This document shows, in pieces, positions 39,640 to 42,431 of a stretch of DNA of 42,431 nt. A program made the position numbers and the translations under genes. Numbering within the stretch: the first letter of the stretch is position 1; every line of letters starts with the position of its first letter. The DNA comes from an uncultured Pelagibacteraceae bacterium (GTDB lineage: Bacteria > Pseudomonadota > Alphaproteobacteria > Pelagibacterales > Pelagibacteraceae): contig CABZPB010000005.1 in assembly GCA_902527485.1 (NCBI GenBank), positions 1 through 42,431 on the forward strand, in the 5' to 3' direction. The notes beneath the pieces are model-generated. The model saw only the letters and a program-made list of their open reading frames with translations, did not search any database and was not told where the DNA came from.

Positions 39640-40443
39640 GTGCAAATTTTAAAATCATCAGACTATAAACTTTATTCTAAATTTATTGAAAATTTAGCTT
39701 ATAAATTGACAAGATTTTATTATTCCAAATTAAACAAACCCTTCAAAATATCCAATAAACTTAGAAATGGCTATGATCCAGTGACAACTGCCGACAGAAC
39801 TTTTGAGAGATTTATAAGAAATGAGATCAAAAAAAAATTTCCGAATCACCAAATTATAGGTGAAGAATTTGGTTTAAAAAAAACTAAAAGTGATTACTCT
39901 TGGATTATTGATCCTATCGACGGAACCAGATCATTTGTGATAGGAAACCCAACATGGAGCAATTTAATATCTCTAAATTACAAAGGTACTCCAATAATAG
40001 GTCTCGCAAACTTTCCAATTCTTAGAAAATTTTATTTTAATACCTCAAGTAATATTTCGTATGTTTCAGAGAATGGAAAAAAAAAGAGAATACTTGTTAA
40101 TCAAAAAGCAACTTATTCAAATATGAAATTATCTGCAGCCTTTCATGGAAGTTTATCACTAAATAAACAAAAAAAAATTCCTCAAATTTTAAAGAGAATG
40201 CAGTTTCCTTGTTCAGATGCTTTAAGCTATTCACATTTTGCTGAGGGTAAACTTGATGTAGTAATTCAATGTGGAAATAAAATTTGGGATATCCACGCCT
40301 TAATTCCAATTATTGAAGCTGCGAACGGCATAGTTTCAACTTGGAAAAATGAAAATGCTAAGAAAGCTGGGAATATTATTTGCTCAGCAAATATTAGTTT
40401 GCATAATAAAATGCTAAAAATTTTAAAGCCAGTTTCTAGTTAG
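39640..40443 (+). CDS. Inositol monophosphatase family (histidinol-phosphatase-like); GTG start
   Basis: IIGEEFG, WIIDPIDGTRSFVIGNPTW, late WDIHALIPIIEAANG. Confidence 0.9.
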   Translation: MQILKSSDYKLYSKFIENLAYKLTRFYYSKLNKPFKISNKLRNGYDPVTTADRTFERFIRNEIKKKFPNHQIIGEEFGLKKTKSDYSWIIDPIDGTRSFVIGNPTWSNLISLNYKGTPIIGLANFPILRKFYFNTSSNISYVSENGKKKRILVNQKATYSNMKLSAAFHGSLSLNKQKKIPQILKRMQFPCSDALSYSHFAEGKLDVVIQCGNKIWDIHALIPIIEAANGIVSTWKNENAKKAGNIICSANISLHNKMLKILKPVSS

Positions 40444-40771
40444 TTTTACCTAAAGTATTTAAAAGAATTACACCAATAATTATTAAAACAATTCCAATTA
40501 TTCCATAAAGGTTTGGAATTTGTTGATATTTATAAACCCCAAACAATGTTACTGCTGTAATTGTTAAACCTCCATAAGTTGCGTATGTAAAACCAACTGG
40601 AATAATACTCATGGCTTTTGATAAACAAAAAATACAAGCAATTATTGAAATTATACAAAAAATAGTTGGAGCTAGGATTGTAAATCCGTTAGTAGATTTT
40701 AAATACCCATTTGAAGTTATTCCTAGGATAATTGCTAATATGAGAAAAATATATCCTGAAAAATTACTCAT
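40436..40771 (-). CDS. SMR-family (EmrE-like) transporter
   Basis: 111 aa, 4 TM segments, VGFTYATYGGLTITAVTLFG (SMR YxxWxGxG-like). Confidence 0.8.
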   Translation of the reverse strand: MSNFSGYIFLILAIILGITSNGYLKSTNGFTILAPTIFCIISIIACIFCLSKAMSIIPVGFTYATYGGLTITAVTLFGVYKYQQIPNLYGIIGIVLIIIGVILLNTLGKTN

Positions 40772-40785
40772 TATAAAGAATAAAA

Positions 40786-41007
40786 CTATTTAATAATTTT
40801 ATCTACAATTTTTTGTACCATGGGTGCTACTAATGATATTGCAACTAATGCTACAGGCAAACTTATAGACCAAGCTTTGAAGAATCTCATATAGTACATT
40901 TCATCAAAACCCGTATTAATATATGTAATTATTAAAGTCATAATTAAACTCATACTAAAACTCATAAGACAGATAAATAAAATTTTAGTATATTTTTTTG
41001 GTAACAT
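40786..41007 (-). CDS. DUF2798-like small membrane protein
   Basis: Two TM segments; AWSISLPVALVAISLVAPMVQKIV. Confidence 0.7.
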   Translation of the reverse strand: MLPKKYTKILFICLMSFSMSLIMTLIITYINTGFDEMYYMRFFKAWSISLPVALVAISLVAPMVQKIVDKIIK

Positions 41008-41012
41008 AATTT

Positions 41013-41561
41013 CTAAATACTTTGTTTTTGCAATTGTAGCATAAGTTTTTCAATCATTATCATAGGAGATTTCATATATGGATGAACTTTGTGAGCTTCA
41101 ATATAACTATCAATAGCTTTTTGATAATTTTGTAACGCAGTTTGTACTAAACCTTGACCTGTGAGCGCTCCGAAATGTCTTTTTTCAATATCCAGCACTT
41201 TATTTATGTCAGCTTGTGACATTTCATATTTACCCATTAAATACAATACTGTGGCTCTTTTATTCCAAGCCTCTGCCCAATTTGGATCTATTTCGATTAC
41301 TTGTGTAAATATATTATAAGCATCCTCGAGTTTGTTTTGAGACATCGAAGAAGATCCATCAGCTAAAAGATTTGTAAGACTATCTTTAGTAGGGTGGGTG
41401 GTCCAAAGATTCCATATTTTTGACTCAATTTTTTCCGAATTCTCAAAATTTGCAGCTTTTTTTAATTGATCAAATAGTTCATCAATTTGTTTTTGATGAT
41501 ACTCATCAGCACATAAAGATGATGTAAAAAAAATAAGAAAAAAAAATAAAATGTTTCGCAC
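41013..41561 (-). CDS. Exported TPR-repeat protein
   Basis: Signal-like N-terminus; AYNIFTQVIEIDPNWAEAWNKRATVLYLMGKYEMSQADINKVL TPR pattern. Confidence 0.82.
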   Translation of the reverse strand: MRNILFFFLIFFTSSLCADEYHQKQIDELFDQLKKAANFENSEKIESKIWNLWTTHPTKDSLTNLLADGSSSMSQNKLEDAYNIFTQVIEIDPNWAEAWNKRATVLYLMGKYEMSQADINKVLDIEKRHFGALTGQGLVQTALQNYQKAIDSYIEAHKVHPYMKSPMIMIEKLMLQLQKQSI

Positions 41562-41882
41562 TTATTTCGAGATTGGGGTAGCGCCAGTTTCTAAACTGAC
41601 AATTTTTCCGTCTTTATATCTATAAACTGCCATTACAGCCTCAACATTTCCGTCATTAAATGTAACTAAAGAATGGTGTACACCTACTTCATCATTTTCA
41701 TATACAACTCTAGCTTTATCTTGATTTATATCTCCACTCATTGCCCATTTAATAACATCAGCTTTTCCTAAAGAATTTCCAGATTTATGCATTGTGAATC
41801 TAAAATCATCATGCAAAAGTTCATTCATAGTTGCTTCGTCTTTCTTGTCTATTGCATCAGTGTATCTTTTTAATATCGACAT
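41562..41882 (-). CDS. NTF2/SnoaL-like protein
   Basis: ILKRYTDAIDKKDEATMNELLHDDFRFTMH pattern of SnoaL-like folds. Confidence 0.7.
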   Translation of the reverse strand: MSILKRYTDAIDKKDEATMNELLHDDFRFTMHKSGNSLGKADVIKWAMSGDINQDKARVVYENDEVGVHHSLVTFNDGNVEAVMAVYRYKDGKIVSLETGATPISK

Positions 41883-41883
41883 T

Positions 41884-42171
41884 TTATACTCCTTTAATTA
41901 TTATTCCGTTACCTATTGAGTTTTCTAAACGGATTTGTTTTATTGGTTTATATTCATCAGAATTATACCACTCTAAAGCTTTTTCGTAACTTGGAAATTT
42001 AATTACAACTGTTCTAGGATACATCCAAGTTCCTTCTAATACTTTAGTTTCGCCACCCCTAACAACATATTCGCCACCAAATTTTTCAGTAATCGGTTTT
42101 ACCTTTTCTACGTATTCTTTGTATTCTTCAGGTTTTTTTACCTCTATGTTGAATATCGCATATCCAGACAT
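41884..42171 (-). CDS. DUF1330 family protein
   Basis: FNIEVKKPEEYKEYVEKVKPITEKFGGEYVVRGG...RTVVIKFPSYEKALEWYNSDEYKPIKQIR. Confidence 0.88.
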   Translation of the reverse strand: MSGYAIFNIEVKKPEEYKEYVEKVKPITEKFGGEYVVRGGETKVLEGTWMYPRTVVIKFPSYEKALEWYNSDEYKPIKQIRLENSIGNGIIIKGV

Positions 42172-42431
42172 CAGGTATAAATTTTATCAGTTAGACCATA
42201 AATTAGGACTGCACTCATAATTGTAAATACAAACGGTGCAATAATACCCTCGTTTGTAGTTTTCTCATTCACACCTGTTTTATTTATTTTTATAGAATAA
42301 AAATTACATAAAAAAATACATAGATTATTTATAAAAACTAAATTTAAGAATCCCCATGTATTTTCCAAACCTCCAGGTCTTATAAAACCTACGTAGATTG
42401 ACATTAAAAATACAGCAAGCATAAATGCTCC
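42171..42431 (-). CDS. Small membrane protein, possibly 5'-truncated at the window edge
   Basis: Hydrophobic ORF; no in-frame stop between ATG 42422 and the window end. Confidence 0.5.
   Translation of the reverse strand, partial: GAFMLAVFLMSIYVGFIRPGGLENTWGFLNLVFINNLCIFLCNFYSIKINKTGVNEKTTNEGIIAPFVFTIMSAVLIYGLTDKIYT

Noticed and set aside
1-42431. Many A/T homopolymer runs (e.g. about 4269-4280, 2040-2090)
   Set aside because: Expected in very AT-rich DNA with Lys/Phe-rich proteins; no phase-variation context such as surface genes
1-42431. Looked for CRISPR arrays, IS elements, prophage, tRNA and rRNA
   Set aside because: No spaced repeats, transposase/integrase-like ORFs, cloverleaf or rRNA-like sequence noticed by eye; tRNAscan/Infernal would be decisive

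Overview
The window is a compact, very AT-rich bacterial chromosome segment. Gene content and order look like a SAR11/Pelagibacterales-type alphaproteobacterium (inference from protein resemblance, not tested). I recognise about 49 protein-coding genes, most of them housekeeping: pepA (partial), ndk, purN/purM, DUF2066 protein + hda-like, aspS, NDUFA12-like, DUF2155, accC/accB, aroQ, thiS/thiG, RNase E/G, PBP1a, prfB, an AsmA-like protein, tyrS, anmK, a complete iscR-sufBCDS-sufU-sufT-sufA operon and glnA. An aldehyde/carbon-catabolism cluster follows (two ALDHs, DUF779, thioesterase, GYD-domain protein, FAH-family protein), then ccdA, azoR-like, a gamma-butyrobetaine-hydroxylase-like oxygenase, an inositol-monophosphatase-family gene and small accessory proteins. 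I saw no rRNA, tRNA, CRISPR array, transposon or prophage. The most notable signals are: (1) a programmed +1 frameshift in prfB that the ORF track misses; (2) an 18-nt motif shared upstream of two different ALDH genes, each followed by a second TAGACAC copy; (3) a 64-aa, acid-free, 55% K/R extension in frame with an ALDH; (4) an orphan C-terminal NrdJ-like domain without the catalytic part; (5) an RNase E/G lacking the CPxC zinc-link; (6) a thiG that appears to start at CTG; (7) convergent gene pairs that interlock at their stop codons at nearly every junction; (8) hairpins without U-tracts in the ALDH cluster and a dyad in the glnA leader; (9) an IscR-like box over the iscR promoter. No wholly new multi-gene system is evident.
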